Of a DNA stretch of 64,000 nucleotides, positions 22,540 to 36,349 are shown piece by piece. The notes under the pieces are model-generated. The model was not told the DNA's origin and made no database searches. It was given only the letters and a program-made list of their open reading frames with translations. The stretch lies in contig NW_004450477.1 of NCBI RefSeq assembly GCF_000321225.1, positions 2,458,096-2,522,095 of the forward strand, read 5' to 3'. Source of the stretch: Odobenus rosmarus divergens (Eukaryota; Chordata; Mammalia; Carnivora; Odobenidae). Numbering within the stretch: the first letter of the stretch is position 1; the number at the start of each line of letters is the position of its first letter. The position numbers and the translations under genes are program-made.

Positions 22540-24160
22540 TTGTTTACATTTATTATTGTTTATGACTTTGAAATTACGGTAGTTATTAGACCAACTAAAT
22601 GTTATATAATGTGTCAGTAAAGAAGCATATATTATTATACAAATTTTACTATGTCAACAACTGTATTTTATATATAATTTGTTTCCTTTGTAATGCTATA
22701 TGCATTTTACTTTCTACGTTAAAATACTGAACTTGAAAGCAGTCCAAAGCTTCACCAGACCGCTAAATGGTTCCAATGACCCCAAAAAGGTTAGGAAACC
22801 CTGCCAACAGTAGCCCAAAGACTCAGAGACTGGAAAACAATCAAGACTGTATTTGGCTTAGAGGGAAACAGCCCATTCTCTACACTGGGAATATCTCCTT
22901 TTAACTGCAGTAGCCAGACTTCCACACGGAGAGAGAGGATCCTTCTATGCTCCATCACCTAGTGGAGGTGGGATGTGAAAGGGGGAATCTAGAAAATGGG
23001 TATTCTTTCTTCTAGAAAAGACTAGAAACTTTCTCCCTCCTTCTAACCAATAACCAAGGCTGATCTCAAAAACAAGACAGAAAAGTTGACTGATAAGCTT
23101 TCATTTTGGGCAGGAGGCCTATCCACAAAAGCCCTTCTTCTTTAGTGTTTCTCAACTCTGTACATCAGAATCAGCTAAGAAATTTTTGAATAAACAGATT
23201 TTTTTCAAGAGAACTTCAGTCCTACTACGGATCAATTAAATAATAATCTCTGGAAGTGGGTCCAGAGTTCATGGATTTTGTAGAATTTCCCAAAAGAATG
23301 CTAATACAGAGTTGTGAGCCACTTCTTTAGTTTTTCTGCCTAAATGAAATCAACTTGTGAGGTTTCTTTGCATGATTGAGCCTCCTCCTTTAAAGAATAA
23401 CCACATGTGGGGAAAGGAATTTGTAAGAATTACTAAAGCTCAACTGCTCTAAGGGAATGGGGGAGAAGAGAATTCTGAAGCAGGGGGAAGTGGGCACAGT
23501 AGCAGGCAAAGTGGGCAAGACTGGAAAAGTTCAAGGACAGCTTTGGGCACATAAGAGAGGTGTCAATTCTTGCCATGTCTACATGTCCCTGCATCTCTAA
23601 TTTATCATGAAGATCAATGTGGAATAAAAGAGAGTTTAACAGAAATCTAGAATCTCAAGGCATGATTTTCCCCTTCCCCTATCTCCTTCATCAGTGATAC
23701 ACACTGGAACACCAAGTAAGTTTCAGTATAATAGCTCTGAGTGGCATACAAAAGATTAACACCAGAATATTTCACATTCTAGATGCATACTTCTCAGTAG
23801 GATCTCATTACTCATGTCCACATTTAGCACGTTTCTTCCTCAAAACACACTGGTATGGGGGCAAACACTTATCTCCATCTGTCCCACTGTTCTTAGCTGA
23901 ATCATTCTTGAATAAATAATACATAAAACACTCTGGGGTCAGCATGATATATTCAGATGCTGTTCAAACATGTTCAAAAACAATTATTCTCTGCTAGAGA
24001 ATATGTTTTGAAAAATGTCATATATGCCTTTAGTAGTCATTACTGCTCACCCTAATTTCTAGTTTCTAGCATCCAGATAATTGTTCTTCAATTAAGATTT
24101 GATTCAAATGATATTGGCAGCTAAAAGCCTTCAGCCAACTGGTATCTACTGCAAACAAAA
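22540..24160. other. RPRD1A intron, mostly unclassified
   Basis: A diverged MER5-like fragment may sit at 23,140-23,325 (TTAGTGTTTCTCAACTCTGTACATCAGAATC). Nothing else recognised. Confidence 0.45.
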
Positions 24161-24164
24161 AATT

Positions 24165-24330
24165 GGCAAATATAAACAAAAGCTGCCATTTACTGAATGT
24201 CCATTATATGCCAGGCATTAAAATATGAAATCATCTCAATAATCCCATGAGAAGAGTTATCTTTCATAAGCATGTGAAGTCATACTTTCCCAAATAGAAA
24301 CAAAAGTATGTAGTAGTCAAAAGCTTTCTG
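24165..24330 (-). mobile_element. MIR fragment
   Basis: CCATTTACTGAATGTCCATT ATATGCCAGGCA and AATAATCCCATGAGAAGAG: antisense MIR. Confidence 0.65.
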
Positions 24331-24899
24331 CTTACTACCACAGGCAGGATCTCCTACCCAGAAGATTTAAGGAGCTGTGGCAAGCTGTCTGATGTGAGCC
24401 TGAAGAAGAAACTGGATGAAACCTGATAACTACCTGATAACGTGAACCAGGCCATAGCCCTGAAAGTCTTAAATTACTTGACTAGGTGGTCTAGAAAAAG
24501 GCTCCAAGATTACTCAGGTTGGTTTCTTATGGCAACAATGCTTACAAGAGGTTGTATTACTACTTTGATTCTGATGTACAGTAATGACAGTACTTCTCTC
24601 AAATCAAAATCATCACAGCACCTTGAATACTCACAGCACTTCTGGAGAAATGCTATCGCAGCAGTCTCTGGCATATGCCAAGTGTATATTTATTAAGTAA
24701 TGGAGATACAGCATTAAAAAAAAAAAAAAAACAGATGAGGTCTCCTGCCTCCACAAAGCTAACATTTCAGGAGGAAGGAAACATAAAAACATATAAATAT
24801 TATTTCAGATATAAATACAATGAAGAAAATAAAGTTGGGCAAAAGGAGAATAAGATGGAGCAATGTGGGGGAGAGTTAAGAGGGGATTAAAGACTCAAA

Positions 24900-25835
24900 A
24901 TGTTCTTTCAGAACCAGTGACCTAGAGACTCACTTCCAGCATGACAGTGTGAAGAGTTCAACTGACCCACTTCCTGGTGAAAACTTTTTAAAAACCATAC
25001 TAGCCATTTAAAGCTTCTGGAAATTATCCTAAAGGAAAGAACATATGAAGAAACATCTATTCCAGAAAAATCTATTAAGAAAGGCAAGCATCTGTGGTAT
25101 CTAAACCAAGATATCTCCCCCCCCCCCAGCTCAGCAAGGCAGACTCCCTCAGACCACTGCAAGAACATAAGGATTACTCTCTGGCAGCTCCCAGTCAGAG
25201 GGCTTTCTTCCTGAGAAGGGCAAGGCATCAGCATTTGTCATCCTATCCCCAGCTACCTGTTGCTAAGGCTGCCTCACAGAGGCCCTTCACTCAGCCCCCA
25301 TTGGTGAAACAGAGGCTCTACCGTACATGTGGCAAGCCAAGAATCCTGGGGCACTGACAAGCCTTGCCCACGACTCAGGAGGTGATGGTCTAATCAGAAA
25401 GGGAAAGCTGAGATGAACACAGGCTGCTGCCTCCCTCCTCACTCTTACTAAGAGCTCAGCATCTATAGCAGAGGTAACACTCAGAAGTTTACCATTGTCC
25501 CTGCTCCTAGTTACAGACCCCCAACACAAAAGATTTTTGCCTGACAGAAGAAGCAGGCAGTAAAACAGACAGAACCTAATCTCTTCACATTTTAGTTACA
25601 ACATCAAAGCAAGGAGAAGTTCAAGCCTAAGGGTACTGTCAAGAACAGTGGAGACTATGGTGAAAAGCAATTAAAAGATTCATAATAGGAGCTAAACTGT
25701 AGGCCAACTAATTTGCAGGAAAGAAGTAGGGAAGAAGATAGCTGAAGGTGACTTCCTGGTGTCAGAACAGATATCTAACACTGACCTCAGAAAGAAAATC
25801 AGTTATCTCCAAGAGATATCTGCACTCCATGTTCA
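24900..25835 (+). mobile_element. possible old L1 5'/internal fragment
   Basis: Purine-skewed, relatively GC-rich stretch running directly into the L1 3' end at 25,836; its wording resembles L1M internal sequence but no clear domain remains. Includes a C11-13 run near 25,118. Confidence 0.3.
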
Positions 25836-26417
25836 CTGCAGCCAAGATATGGAAACAACTAAGTTTCTGTCAACAAATGAACGATGATGTGGTACATACA
25901 TATATACAATGGAATATTATTCAGCTGTAAGAAAAAAGATAATTCTGGCATTTGCAAATGGATAAACCTAGAGGACATTATGCTAAGTGAAATCAGTCAG
26001 AGAAAGATGAACACCGTATAATCTCACTTACATGTGGAATCTTAAAAAAAAAAAAAAAAGGGACTCAATAGAAACAGTAGAATGGTGGTTACCAAAAGCT
26101 AGGATGGCAGGGGGAGATGGGGAGATGCTGGTCAAAGGGTACCAGCCTTCAGTTACAAGATGAATAAGCTCTGGAGATCTAATGTACAGCATGTTGACTA
26201 TATTTAATAATACTGTGTTGTGTACTTGACATTTGCTGAGAGGAGACCTAAGTGTTCTCACCACACACACACACAACTATGTGACATGATGGATGTGTTA
26301 ATTACCCTGATTGTGGTGATCATTTCAACAAAGTAGACATGTGTCAAATCATCACACTGTACAGTTTAAATATATACAATTTTATCTGTCCATTTTACTT
26401 CAGTAAAACTGAGAAAA
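25836..26417 (+). mobile_element. L1 3' end
   Basis: AATGGAATATTATTCAGC, TATGCTAAGTGAAATCAGTC AGAGAAAGA, GGTTACCAAAAGCTAGG and AGTTTAAATATATACAATTTTATCTGTC: end of ORF2 and 3' UTR. An A-tract at 26,045 and a (CA)n at 26,264 lie inside. Confidence 0.9.
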
Positions 26418-26946
26418 ACAAATCTTTCCTTATTCTATTAGTAAACCAACACTGACCCCGCCCCCACCCCACAAAAAAACGCCACAAAAAACCCTAAGCA
26501 TGAAAGAGAAAACAAAAATTGTGGGTCCAGTGACACACATGTACTGTATTGGGAAATTCAACCTGATAAGTCAGTCAATAAGTAAAGCCAATACCAGTTT
26601 TTTAAATCCCTTTCATAATCCTCTCATTCTTTACTAACTAAACATGCATTTTGCAAAAATAGCTTTCAAAAAATTTATTTTGTGTTCCAACTTAACTTTT
26701 TTCCCTAAATAAATTCAATTCTGTTCTAGCTCCAAAGAGAAGAAAATTTAAGATAAAAAATTCCCCCAGAGCAAAACCATTAAGTAAGCCCCTTCCCTTA
26801 GCAATAAATACTGAGCTGATATATACTGCTCTTACTGCAAATGTATAGTATTGTTTATTCTGCCAGTATGAAAAACTTGATGCAAATGAAAACCACAGAT
26901 ACCACTTCACACCTACAATTATGGCTATAATAAAAAAGACAGACAA

Positions 26947-27158
26947 GGGGCACCTGAGTGGCTCAGTCGGTTAAGCATCAGACTCTTGATTTTGGCTCAG
27001 GTCATGATCTCAGGGTCATGAGATCAAGCCCGCACATCAGGCTCCACACTAAGTGCGGAGTCTGCTGGAGATTCTTTTCCTCTCTCCCTCTGCCCCTCCC
27101 CCACCCCCACTCATGCATGTGTGCTCATTCTCTTTCTCTCAAATAAACAAACACCACC
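26947..27158 (+). mobile_element. SINEC inside L1
   Basis: GGGGCACCTGAGTGGCTCAG head and CTCTTGATTTTGGCTCAGG body; older subfamily ('GACTCTTGATTTTGGCTC'). Confidence 0.93.
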
Positions 27159-27745
27159 AACAAATAACAGAGTATAACAGGTGCTGACAAACATGTGAAG
27201 AAACTGGAACCCTCATACACTGCTGGGGGAAATGTAAAGTGGTCTGGCAATTCCTAAAAAAATATAGTTACCATATAACCCAGCAATTCTGCTCCTAGGA
27301 ATATATGAGAAATGAAAATGTATGGCCACACAAAAATTTTAATATGAATGTTCATAGTAATTCATAATAGCCAAAAAGTAGGAAAAAATTCAAATATCCT
27401 TCAGTTGATGAATAGAGAAACAAAACATGATATATTTCTACCATGTAATACTATTTGGCCCTAAAAAAAAAAAACAACCAAAGTATTGATATATGCTACA
27501 ACATGAAAGACCCTTGAAAACATGCTAAGTTAAAGAAGCTAGCTAAATAGACTATATACTGTATGGTTCCATGTATATGAAATCTCCAGAAGAGCCAAAT
27601 ATAGAGCCAAGCTTAGGGCTTAGGGTGGGATGAAGTGGAAATGGTTAAGAGGTTTCCTTTAGGGTGGATAAAAATGATCTGAAATTATAGATTGTAGTGA
27701 TGGCTGCAAAATCCTATAAATATATTTAAAAACTGTACACTGTAG

Positions 27746-27857
27746 GAATGCCTGGTAGACTCAGTAGAGCATGTGACTCTTGATTTGGGGGTTATAAGTT
27801 GGAGCTCCCTGTTGGGTGTAGAGATTACTTAAAAATAAAATCTTAAAAAAAAACAAA
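27746..27857 (+). mobile_element. old short SINEC inside L1
   Basis: Short form ending GTGTAGAGATTACTTAAAAA TAAAATCTT; flanked by CTGTACACTGTA / CTGTACATTGTTA. Confidence 0.88.
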
Positions 27858-27969
27858 CCTGTACATTGTTACATGGTATGTGAATTACATCTCAATAAAA
27901 ATATTAAAGGGAGGGAAAAAAAGGCTTTGTGAGTCTGAGAACCTCAGTGCCACAAACAGTGTTGTTTCT

Positions 27970-28171
27970 TTTTTTTTAAGAAGATTTTACTTATTAGAGA
28001 GAGAGAGAGAAAGAGAGATCACGCTCATGGGGAGGAGCAGAGAGAGGGACAAGCAGACTCTGTGCTGAACTCGGAGCCCGATGTGGGGCTTGATCTCATG
28101 ACCCTGAGATCATGACTTGAGCCGCAATCAAGGGTCGGATGCTTAACCGACTGAGCCACTAAGGCACCCCC
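27970..28171 (-). mobile_element. SINEC
   Basis: Antisense copy with (GA)n; flanks AACAGTGTTGTTTCTTT / AATAGTATTGTTTTTA. Confidence 0.92.
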
Positions 28172-28639
28172 AAATAGTATTGTTTTTAATGGGAAATGGA
28201 TTCCAAGTTCTGCTACTTTACTAAAAAATTGACTTGAAAAAGAAAAACATTCAAGGATAAGGGTGAGCCTGTTATTCCAGGTGCAGTAAATGCCAAGCTC
28301 AGACAATATACTCTCCACCAAATTCCAACCTGATTTCTTGGAAAGACCATTCTTTTCATGCAAATATTATATAAAAACCAGTGATGAACATGACTGATGG
28401 TCAAAAGGGTCAAACAAAAGCAATGCCATAGAAAATACACAGACACTGTTTATAATAACTGCTTTCTATACATCACCTGTAACTTATAACACCTACTAAT
28501 TTACATACCAACATTTTAGATGTCAGTTTGACAGTCTTCTGACTTGAGATTCTAGCTCTTACTGCATATTATTTTCATTTTCATTTTTCAAACAAATGCA
28601 TCATTCTGTTATTTGATATTGAATTCGAAGGTCTCAACT

Positions 28640-28985
28640 GATCTACTCCATACTTCAGTTAAACGTTTCTTGAGTATCTACTATAGAAGGTACCAGTCAC
28701 TGTGCTGGGAACACAAAGATGAATCATAATCCTTACCTAGAAGAATACACAATTTAATCGGCATGCAAACAAATGAGTAATTACAATAAAGTATGATGTA
28801 TTCCATGAGAGGCAAAAACCACTTTCTGTGACATACCAGAACTGGAGGATAGAGGACTTGGCCACGCCGCAGAGTTCAGGGAAGGTTTTCAGAACTGAGG
28901 AGGGGTGAGTAGAACATAATAGGATATGGGAACAGCAAGATAACAGGGCAGTGAGGATAAAGAGCATGATATGAGCAAGCCAATT
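28640..28985 (-). mobile_element. L2 fragment
   Basis: Antisense L2: TTTCTTGAGTATCTACTATAG, CACTGTGCTGGGAACACAAAGATG, then CAGAGTTCAGGGAAGGTTTTC and GGGAACAGCAAGATAACAGG. Confidence 0.75.
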
Positions 28986-28999
28986 CACTACCACAACAG

Positions 29000-30330
29000 A
29001 GCGTGGTGCAAAATGAAGAAATTAATTACATTACCAAATACAGTCACATTTAAGAGGATGAACCTGAGGAAGAAAGCCAATTAGGAGTTGACTGCAAATG
29101 TCTAAGACAGACAGAGTAGGGCACTTCACAAATTACACCGTACGTCAAGCAGCAATGCACTTTACAAACTACACTGTTTGCACGCAATACTTTAACTCAA
29201 AAGACAAAAACAATCTGTACTAAGAAAAATCAGCGGGACTGGTTGTAGTTCTGATGTGAAGAATGATGAGGTTTTAGGCTTGATGAGGGGTTGGATGGAG
29301 GTGCTATTATCTGAGATTGCAAAGATGGGTAGAAACTCCTTTGGGGAAGTAAACAGTTCAATTTTTAGCATGTGAAGTGTGTTATCCTTGGGACTTCTAG
29401 TAGAAGGCACTTGGAAATGTGGTTCTAGCATTCTGAGCTGGAAGTGAATTTGGGCTTCAGAGGCAGCAAATAAAAATCTATAAACCATGAAACGTGCAGG
29501 AGCCCATTAGGCCTGTTTGAGTGCATATACAGAAACGCTTCTGAGCCATCTTAAGCCATTTTGCTTCACCCTTCCCCCACTCTATCTTCTATATATCTAC
29601 CATCAGCCAAGATATTGTCAAACTTTGCTTTTCGTGGTTTCAGAAAAAAATAAATGTATACTGAACCTGATTTAATGAATTATCCATCATACCACAGCAC
29701 ATCCTTATGATTCTAATGTACACCAAAATATGGCATGTCCCCTCCCATTCCTGGTTGGGAAAGAGACATACAAGAAAGAGAAGTAGGCTAATGACAGAAG
29801 GCAGAAATGTTCCTAGTATTAAAAAGGACTAAAAAAAGCAGTGAAAGTTAATCAGGAAGGCCTATACGTGGAAAGGTTTGAACTTTTTTTCTTAGGAAAA
29901 TACTAATTTTCCCAACAGATTCCTTTGGCACTATGACTATCCAACCCTCAGAAGAACAATGTACCATTCACATCTATTATCTGAAGAACTCAGTAATCAT
30001 CCTTAACCAACTCAATATCTGCTCTCCAAGTTCTTATGAGAGAATTCAATACAAATCGGTGTAATTTGAGATTTCAAAAAGGTCCACTTAAAGCATTTCA
30101 TATTTGAAAAGTTTAATGGATTCCCACTTCTTAAGTGTAGGCTGCACAGGGTGACTTATTTCCAAAGAGTAGAGTATGAAAAAGGGAAAAAAATCAACTA
30201 ACTTTACAGTGGAGAAGCCTGACAAACAATGCTTCAGCAAGGCAATCAAGTGCACATCAACACTGATAGGTCATTTGATAGGAAGTACCTTGATAAAATG
30301 TGATGAAAATGGCACTTGACCTCTGCGTCT
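29000..30330. other. RPRD1A intron, unclassified
   Basis: No recognisable gene or repeat; chance frames only. Confidence 0.5.
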
Positions 30331-30332
30331 TC

Positions 30333-30398
30333 CTGTCTTCCTCCCTCCCTCCTTTCTTGCCTTCCTTTCTCCTTTTTTCCTCCCTTCCTTCCTTCTAT
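30333..30398. repeat. polypyrimidine (CTTC/CCTC) tract
   Basis: About 65 bases of almost pure C/T with CCTC and TTCC units; purine-rich on the transcribed (-) strand of RPRD1A. Confidence 0.85.
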
Positions 30399-30399
30399 T

Positions 30400-30795
30400 C
30401 TGAGAAAAACATCAGACAAATCCCAACTGAGGGACATGTCACGAAATCCCTGAGCAATATTCCCCAAAACTATCAAGATCATCAAACACAAGGAAAGTCG
30501 AAAAAAGTGTCACAGCCAAGAGTCTAAGGAGACATGACAAATAAATGTAATGTGATAACCCAGATGGGATCCTAGAACAGAAAAAGGACATTAGGTAAAA
30601 CTTTTAAAGATCTGAATAAAGTATGGAATTTAGTTAATAAAAATTGGCTCACTAATTGTGACACATACCATACTAACATAAAATATTAACAACAGGGGAA
30701 ACTGGATATGAGGTATAATGGGAACTCTCTGTACTATCTTCATAGATTTTCTGTGAACTTAAAATTGTCTAAAATAAAAAGTTTATTAAAAAAAA
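30400..30795 (+). mobile_element. L1ME-type 3' end
   Basis: GGACATGTCACGAAATCCCT, GAGACATGACAAATAAATG, GAACAGAAAAAGGACATTAG and GGGAACTCTCTGTACTATCT then AAAATAAAAAGTTTATT: L1ME 3' UTR. Confidence 0.8.
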
Positions 30796-30834
30796 ATCTA
30801 ATTGACAAATTAAACATTTCCCCAGATTATTGAA

Positions 30835-30985
30835 GCCACTTTGCATACATTCTTATCTTAATCATCACAAAAATCCTGCAAGAGAGCTATCACTATCCCT
30901 GTTTTACAGATGAGAAAACTGAGATTTAGAAAACTAAGCATAAATTGCTCGTTAGAAATGCCTGAGGCCAGTCACACAACACATT
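30835..30985 (-). mobile_element. MIR fragment
   Basis: CTTAATCATCACAAAAATCCTGC and TGTTTTACAGATGAGAAAACTGAG: antisense MIR core. Confidence 0.8.
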
Positions 30986-31687
30986 TTATTTAATAACATT
31001 CGTCAAAATTAATGAATAGTAAACTAATAGATCTTAGTTATTCTCAGCCAAATGCTACAACAATCACCATTCAAAAAGATGATACAATCAAAAACTATTC
31101 AAGATGTTTTGTAGAATACCATTTATATTAAATTATCCAGATTCTGATGCAGATTTGTTAAGAATATTGCAGAATGATCTGCAATTTCAGACTCCAAATA
31201 ACATATTAAAGCAATACACTAAGTTTACTAACAAATAATGAGGAATTCTGTAGTATTAAACCTGCTCTGCACACAAAATTTTTGTGCAGCCAAAAATGAT
31301 ACAAATTTCTCTTCAGAATCCTTTGTCCAAATTATCCCTTTTACCTGCCCAGGATCTGCATCCAATTTCTATCCATCCTGCAAGTGCCAGCTTAAATCCC
31401 AAGCACTCCAACTGAACTTTCCCTGATTACTTCTCCCACACTGAACTTTCACTACTACCTGATCACTCAACATCCTGCTCTGACATCCTACTGACTATTC
31501 ACATACTACACATATAGGATACACTAGAAAGTTGATGAACACTGAGAACACCAAAAAATAACAGAAAACAATTCTAGTCATCTGAATAGCTAAAGTCCTT
31601 TCACACACTTATATTTCTTAAGAAATGCAACATTCATAAAAAAATACAGATCTTTTCTTCATTAATGGTTTAGCTACAACCTTTTTT

Positions 31688-31866
31688 TAAAAAATTTATT
31701 TTGGGGTGGAGGAAGGCAGAGGGAGAAAATCCTTAAGCAGACTCCCCACTGAGTGGCAGAGCCTGACAAGGGCTGGGCCTGATGCAGCCTGATCTCACAA
31801 CCCTGAGATCATGACCAGAGCCAAAATCGAGTCAGCTGCTCAACTGAATGAGCCACCCAGGCGCCC
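31688..31866 (-). mobile_element. SINEC
   Basis: Antisense copy; GAGATCATGACCAGAGCC and GAGCCACCCAGGCGCCCC. Flanking ages suggest an older insertion. A diverged L2-like bit precedes it at about 31,340-31,500. Confidence 0.92.
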
Positions 31867-32071
31867 CAAAAATTATTTTTGAAAAGGGGATATAAATCAA
31901 ATGAAAAATTTACCTGAGTGCTTTTCTACTAGGAACAAATGATATTTAAATTAACTAGAGAACTTTGCATCTTTTCCTTCTACAAATTCTTTTCAATCTT
32001 CACCACCCGTTTAGCCAAAAGCTATTTACAATATTTTAAATGAGACACATCATAAATCCATAACTATTTTT

Positions 32072-32165
32072 ATAAAGTAGTCTCTACGCCCAATGTGGGG
32101 TTCGAATTCATGACCCCAAGATCAAGAGTCACCCACTCCACTAACTGAGCCAGCCAGGGGCCCCC
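32072..32165 (-). mobile_element. old short SINEC
   Basis: AGTAGTCTCTACGCCCAATG and ACTGAGCCAGCCAGGGGCCC; flanks ATAAATCCATAACTATT / GTAAGTCCGTAACTATT. Confidence 0.88.
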
Positions 32166-33029
32166 GTAAGTCCGTAACTATTACGTACATACTATACTTT
32201 GAGTAGAGTATGGGTTATATATCCAAGTCTACAACAAGAAATAAGCTTTCAGAACCCCAGGCTTCCTCAAATCACCTCTCTCAACTTTTAATCACGATTT
32301 TCCAAACTTCAATTAGCTAATTGCCACCTTTTATTTCTTCACAAGTTACTATGCTGTTAAATCAACTCACTTTTTAAAAGCTTCAAAGAAACAATATCCA
32401 TATAATCACAGCTTTGTTGTGCTACTTGGAATTTCACTCACACACTAAAATTACTACTAGAATAAATGTTCTCAGGCAGCACTCTGGCAGGAGTAGCACT
32501 TGGAACAAAAACTTTTACCTCACTCCCATCAACTGTTCACATGAGTCACTTTACATCTCCTTCACTATTTCCCTAATTTAACAAGGCCTGTATTTCTGTC
32601 CTTTATTTGCTGAAAACTATATGGGGTTTCATTTACAGATACACACGTTGTGTCTCCATCCCAAGGGCTGAAAACTTTGTATTGCCATGTACTTCAACAT
32701 TAATGAATTGGGTGTGATGTCTTGTGCACACTGAAAGTGGATTAGAGGCTAGCTTGAAATATGAACTACCTTTGGAAAACCCTTTCTTTACAACTGAGCG
32801 TATATTGTCTAATCCTCTCCATTTTAGAAAACCTACCTTAAGACCAGACACTGCCACAGAAACTTTTTCTACTTTAGCCTCACACTAACTTCCTGTGAAC
32901 CACTACTATTTGTTATTTCTGAACTTAAATACTATTATACTGTTTCCTAGCCTTCATATCCAGGTCAAACACACTTTGTGTCCAGCAGAGCACTGGCTAT
33001 GAACAAGTCCCTAGTCAATACTTCTGGGC

Positions 33030-33235
33030 ATGAAGTCAGAAGATCTGGGTGCAAGTCTCCTCAATTTACTACCTATGTGATTTTAGGCAAGGACTCCCTA
33101 AGATTATCTAAGCCTCAGGTGTTTTCTTTATAAAATAGGGATACCTATTTTAATAGGGATGTGAGGATTAAAGAAGTTAACATCCAAGTTTTCAAATTAT
33201 GAAGTGCTATATAATTTGTGGTTATCATTCTGGGA
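33030..33235 (+). mobile_element. MIR SINE
   Basis: TTTACTACCTATGTGATTTTAGGCAAG, ATAAAATAGGGATACC and GTGAGGATTAAAGAAGTTAA: sense MIR. Confidence 0.85.
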
Positions 33236-33239
33236 TGGT

Positions 33240-35120
33240 ACCAGAACCATCTTCCACTAAGAAGAGCAAAGAAAATAAATATTCCAAACTTTGGAGTTCT
33301 TATTCATTTTAAGGCTGACCCAGATACCTTTGTCTAAAATTCCAATTGCTTTAAATAAATGTTTTAACTATTTCTGAATTTAAATATTTATATGGCTGTT
33401 TTCTTGCAGATGCTACTAATAATTCCACTCTCGGGTCATACTTGACAGTGACTTTTTAAAAAAGAAAGACTTAGGAGAATTTCAACTGCATCCGCATGTG
33501 GTCATTAAAAACTGGGCAACTGCAAGCCTCAGGCCTACATTACAGCCCCTTTCTCCTATCCACTTTCTGAGAGCTGCTGTAGTAGGAGGAACGCATCAAG
33601 CAGCAAGCCCAATCCCGATTCTACTGAGCAAGCCTTGTGTAGCATTTGCAGGATGCAAATCTGAGCATAGCCCAGGTTTTAGAATGCTCTGAAAACAGGG
33701 CTTTGAGAAGTCATTCTCTCACTTTTCATTTGTAAAATCAATCTTTTATGGTTCAAGAACAATGTGGTGGGACTGGATAACACCCAATAAAAAGATATGC
33801 TAGGATTTTTTTTTTTTTCCTAGCAAAGGAAATAGGGACCATCTGAGGAGGATGGTTAAAGACTTTCCCCTACAGTATTTCTTGACGATGGAAATAGTGT
33901 AGTATTTCCATGACACCTTATTTCCAAAGTATTTCTGAAGGCATAGCTATGCAAATATCTAAGCAATTTAATTTCTGCCTGTATATCTCAATATATGTAT
34001 CCTTAGTCTGAAATCTGATTCAGTTCTATTTAAAATTTATCTGTTTTATCATTCTTACCAGTCTTTATTGTAACTAAATATTTGAGAATTAAAATAAGTA
34101 AATTCTTGGGTTAGAAAAGAACAAATTAGTGTCGAAGGAAAAGTTAGTTATCTTCACTCAAAATAGTATTGAGACATAATTTTTATATTATAGAACCCAA
34201 TCTTTACAATCTTGGTTCCTTTTATTTGTTCTCTTGCAGACCCCTAAATGGTTTTGTTCTTTGACGTGTATTCCATTATGTCCTTTGCCTCTCTTAAAAA
34301 ATGTTTACACATCTTTCTTAAGCCTCTGTCTTCAATATAACTATAAGTTTTGATTCTTATATTTTGGGATTCACTATAATTGACTTCATTTTGGTTACTC
34401 GGGTTGGGGCTCTTTGCTAGGATAAGAAAAGTTAATTGAAGTATTGATCAAGACTTAAAAAAAAAAATCGCACAAGGTTTTGTTTTTAAACAAGGCCAAA
34501 AAATTCCATGATGTTAGGAACTTTCTGAGACTGAGTAGTCAAGTCTATTGCCATCTCCAGGAGAAAGGGCAAAGCAGATAAAGATATTCAGTGGTTTGTT
34601 CTAACTTTTCTTCCATAAATACCCAAATTTGGCTTGGCATCTAATCCTGCTTTTGATAATTAAAAAAAAGTATAAATGCAGCTATCAAATCCTTTATATC
34701 CTTTCACATCACACTCCTCTCTGATCTGATGAAGCCATTTTCCCTTGACTATGTGCACAAGTTTTACCATTTAGTGGGAAATACTTTAGTGTAAATAACC
34801 TCTAACACAACTTCTGACATCCTTTGAAGGCTTACTCTTTCTCCTAAATAAGTGTTCTAAAGGCAGATTTTACTTTAAAAATATCCCTGAAATAAGTAAT
34901 TCCTGTTAATAAATTACAAAGGTTCATTAGCCTTCTAAATTGTTAACAAGCGGAAAAAAGAGTTTTCTCAGGGACTGTTTTTTCTGCAAGGAACCCAATG
35001 CCCACCTGGTTATCAACTAGGTTTTGGAAAATCAATGCTAACTTGTAATATGGGTAGATACTGTTATAAATAAGCTTTATACGTTTCTAGATGCATTCTA
35101 GCATATCGTGACCCTAACTA
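33240..35120. other. RPRD1A intron, unclassified
   Basis: AT-rich, no recognisable repeat or exon. Confidence 0.5.
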
Positions 35121-35124
35121 AAAT

Positions 35125-35345
35125 TTTGATGTGCTTACTAAATGCCAACCATTGTTCTAAGTGATCCATTTAATCTTCATTGGTAGAAACCATTATTATC
35201 CCTGCATTACATATAATGAAACTAAAGCACAATTAACTACTGATTAAGAAACTTCTCCCAAAATCAAGAAATTAAGGCGCAAAAAGGAATTCAAACCTAG
35301 ACAGTCTGGGTTCAGAATCCTCATGCTTAACCATTATGTTACCCT
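35125..35345 (-). mobile_element. MIR SINE
   Basis: TACTAAATGCCAACCATTGTTCTAAG at one end and CTCATGCTTAACCATTATGTTA (reverse of the MIR head) at the other. Confidence 0.85.
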
Positions 35346-35349
35346 TTCA

Positions 35350-36349
35350 TATCTTGGAATTATTAATGGGATAGGTATTCTGAGGAAATATGTTATCCAA
35401 CTTAAAGTTACTTTACATCAAATACAGGATCACTACAGTGGCAGGACTAAGTCCTGTCCGTAAAACAAAATCCTACAAACAAATTATGACTTTTATTAGG
35501 TAGTCTAATTCTGCCATTTAAGCATCTCTGGAATTCCCAGTAGTGGAGAGTTGTCCTTTTCTCACGAATAATAGCATATGGGCCTTAACACTAATTTTTT
35601 TAAACACAAAAAGGACCAATAATAGTAAAAGCAGCAACAACACAGGGAAGACACAAGGGAAATGACACAAGAAAAGGAGCTAGTCTACTCAGGACTGATG
35701 ACCAATATTCCAGGAAAGCAGAACCTGCTGTTAATTATCAGTTTTGATCTTGGTGGGGAAGAGGTTGTCCAGAAGCTAAGAGCATATAAGCTAATTCTGT
35801 TTATTAAGCAATTATCAAATTGGGAGCAGTAATTTAAGTCAGTGAGCTGTAACAATCAAGTTAATTTTTCTATTCTACTCATATTTAAATGAGGAAGTAG
35901 ATTTAGTTATGATATCTTTATTTTCATTTTCTGTGTGACCTTTCAGCCTCACTCCCTCAGTACATATTATCCAGTTACTAAAGAATCACACTATCTCAGG
36001 GTCATAATCAGCTACTCTGGTGTTTACCAAACTGGGTGTCTCATGAAACACTGTTACACAAGGTTTTAACATTCAGATCACAAGTCAGAGATTCTGAGTT
36101 TTTTGGGAGCAAAAATAGTTTCTTTGCTACAACCCTCCCACCCTTAATATGCTCATGTTCAGAGCAAAGCTCCAAGAGCAAAATCTGATTTATAACATTC
36201 CTCAAAATCACTGAAATACATTTTTGCTGAATACATCCTACCCACCTCCCAGGGCTAATAGTTTATATATAGAATACAAACAATAGGCCCAACGTTTCTC
36301 TTGTCCTGGTCATTCGACCTCTTCTTCACCACTTTGAACAGCAAACTCA
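35350..36349. other. RPRD1A intron, unclassified
   Basis: No recognisable feature. Confidence 0.5.

Larger units (their letters stand above)
26872..27905 (+). mobile_element. L1M 3' end broken by two SINEC
   Basis: GATGCAAATGAAAACCACAG at the start, ACTGCTGGGGGAAATGTAAAG, CCATATAACCCAGCAATTCTGC and the 3' end GAATTACATCTCAATAAAAA. SINECs at 26,947-27,158 and 27,746-27,857 lie inside it, so both are younger than the L1. Confidence 0.92.
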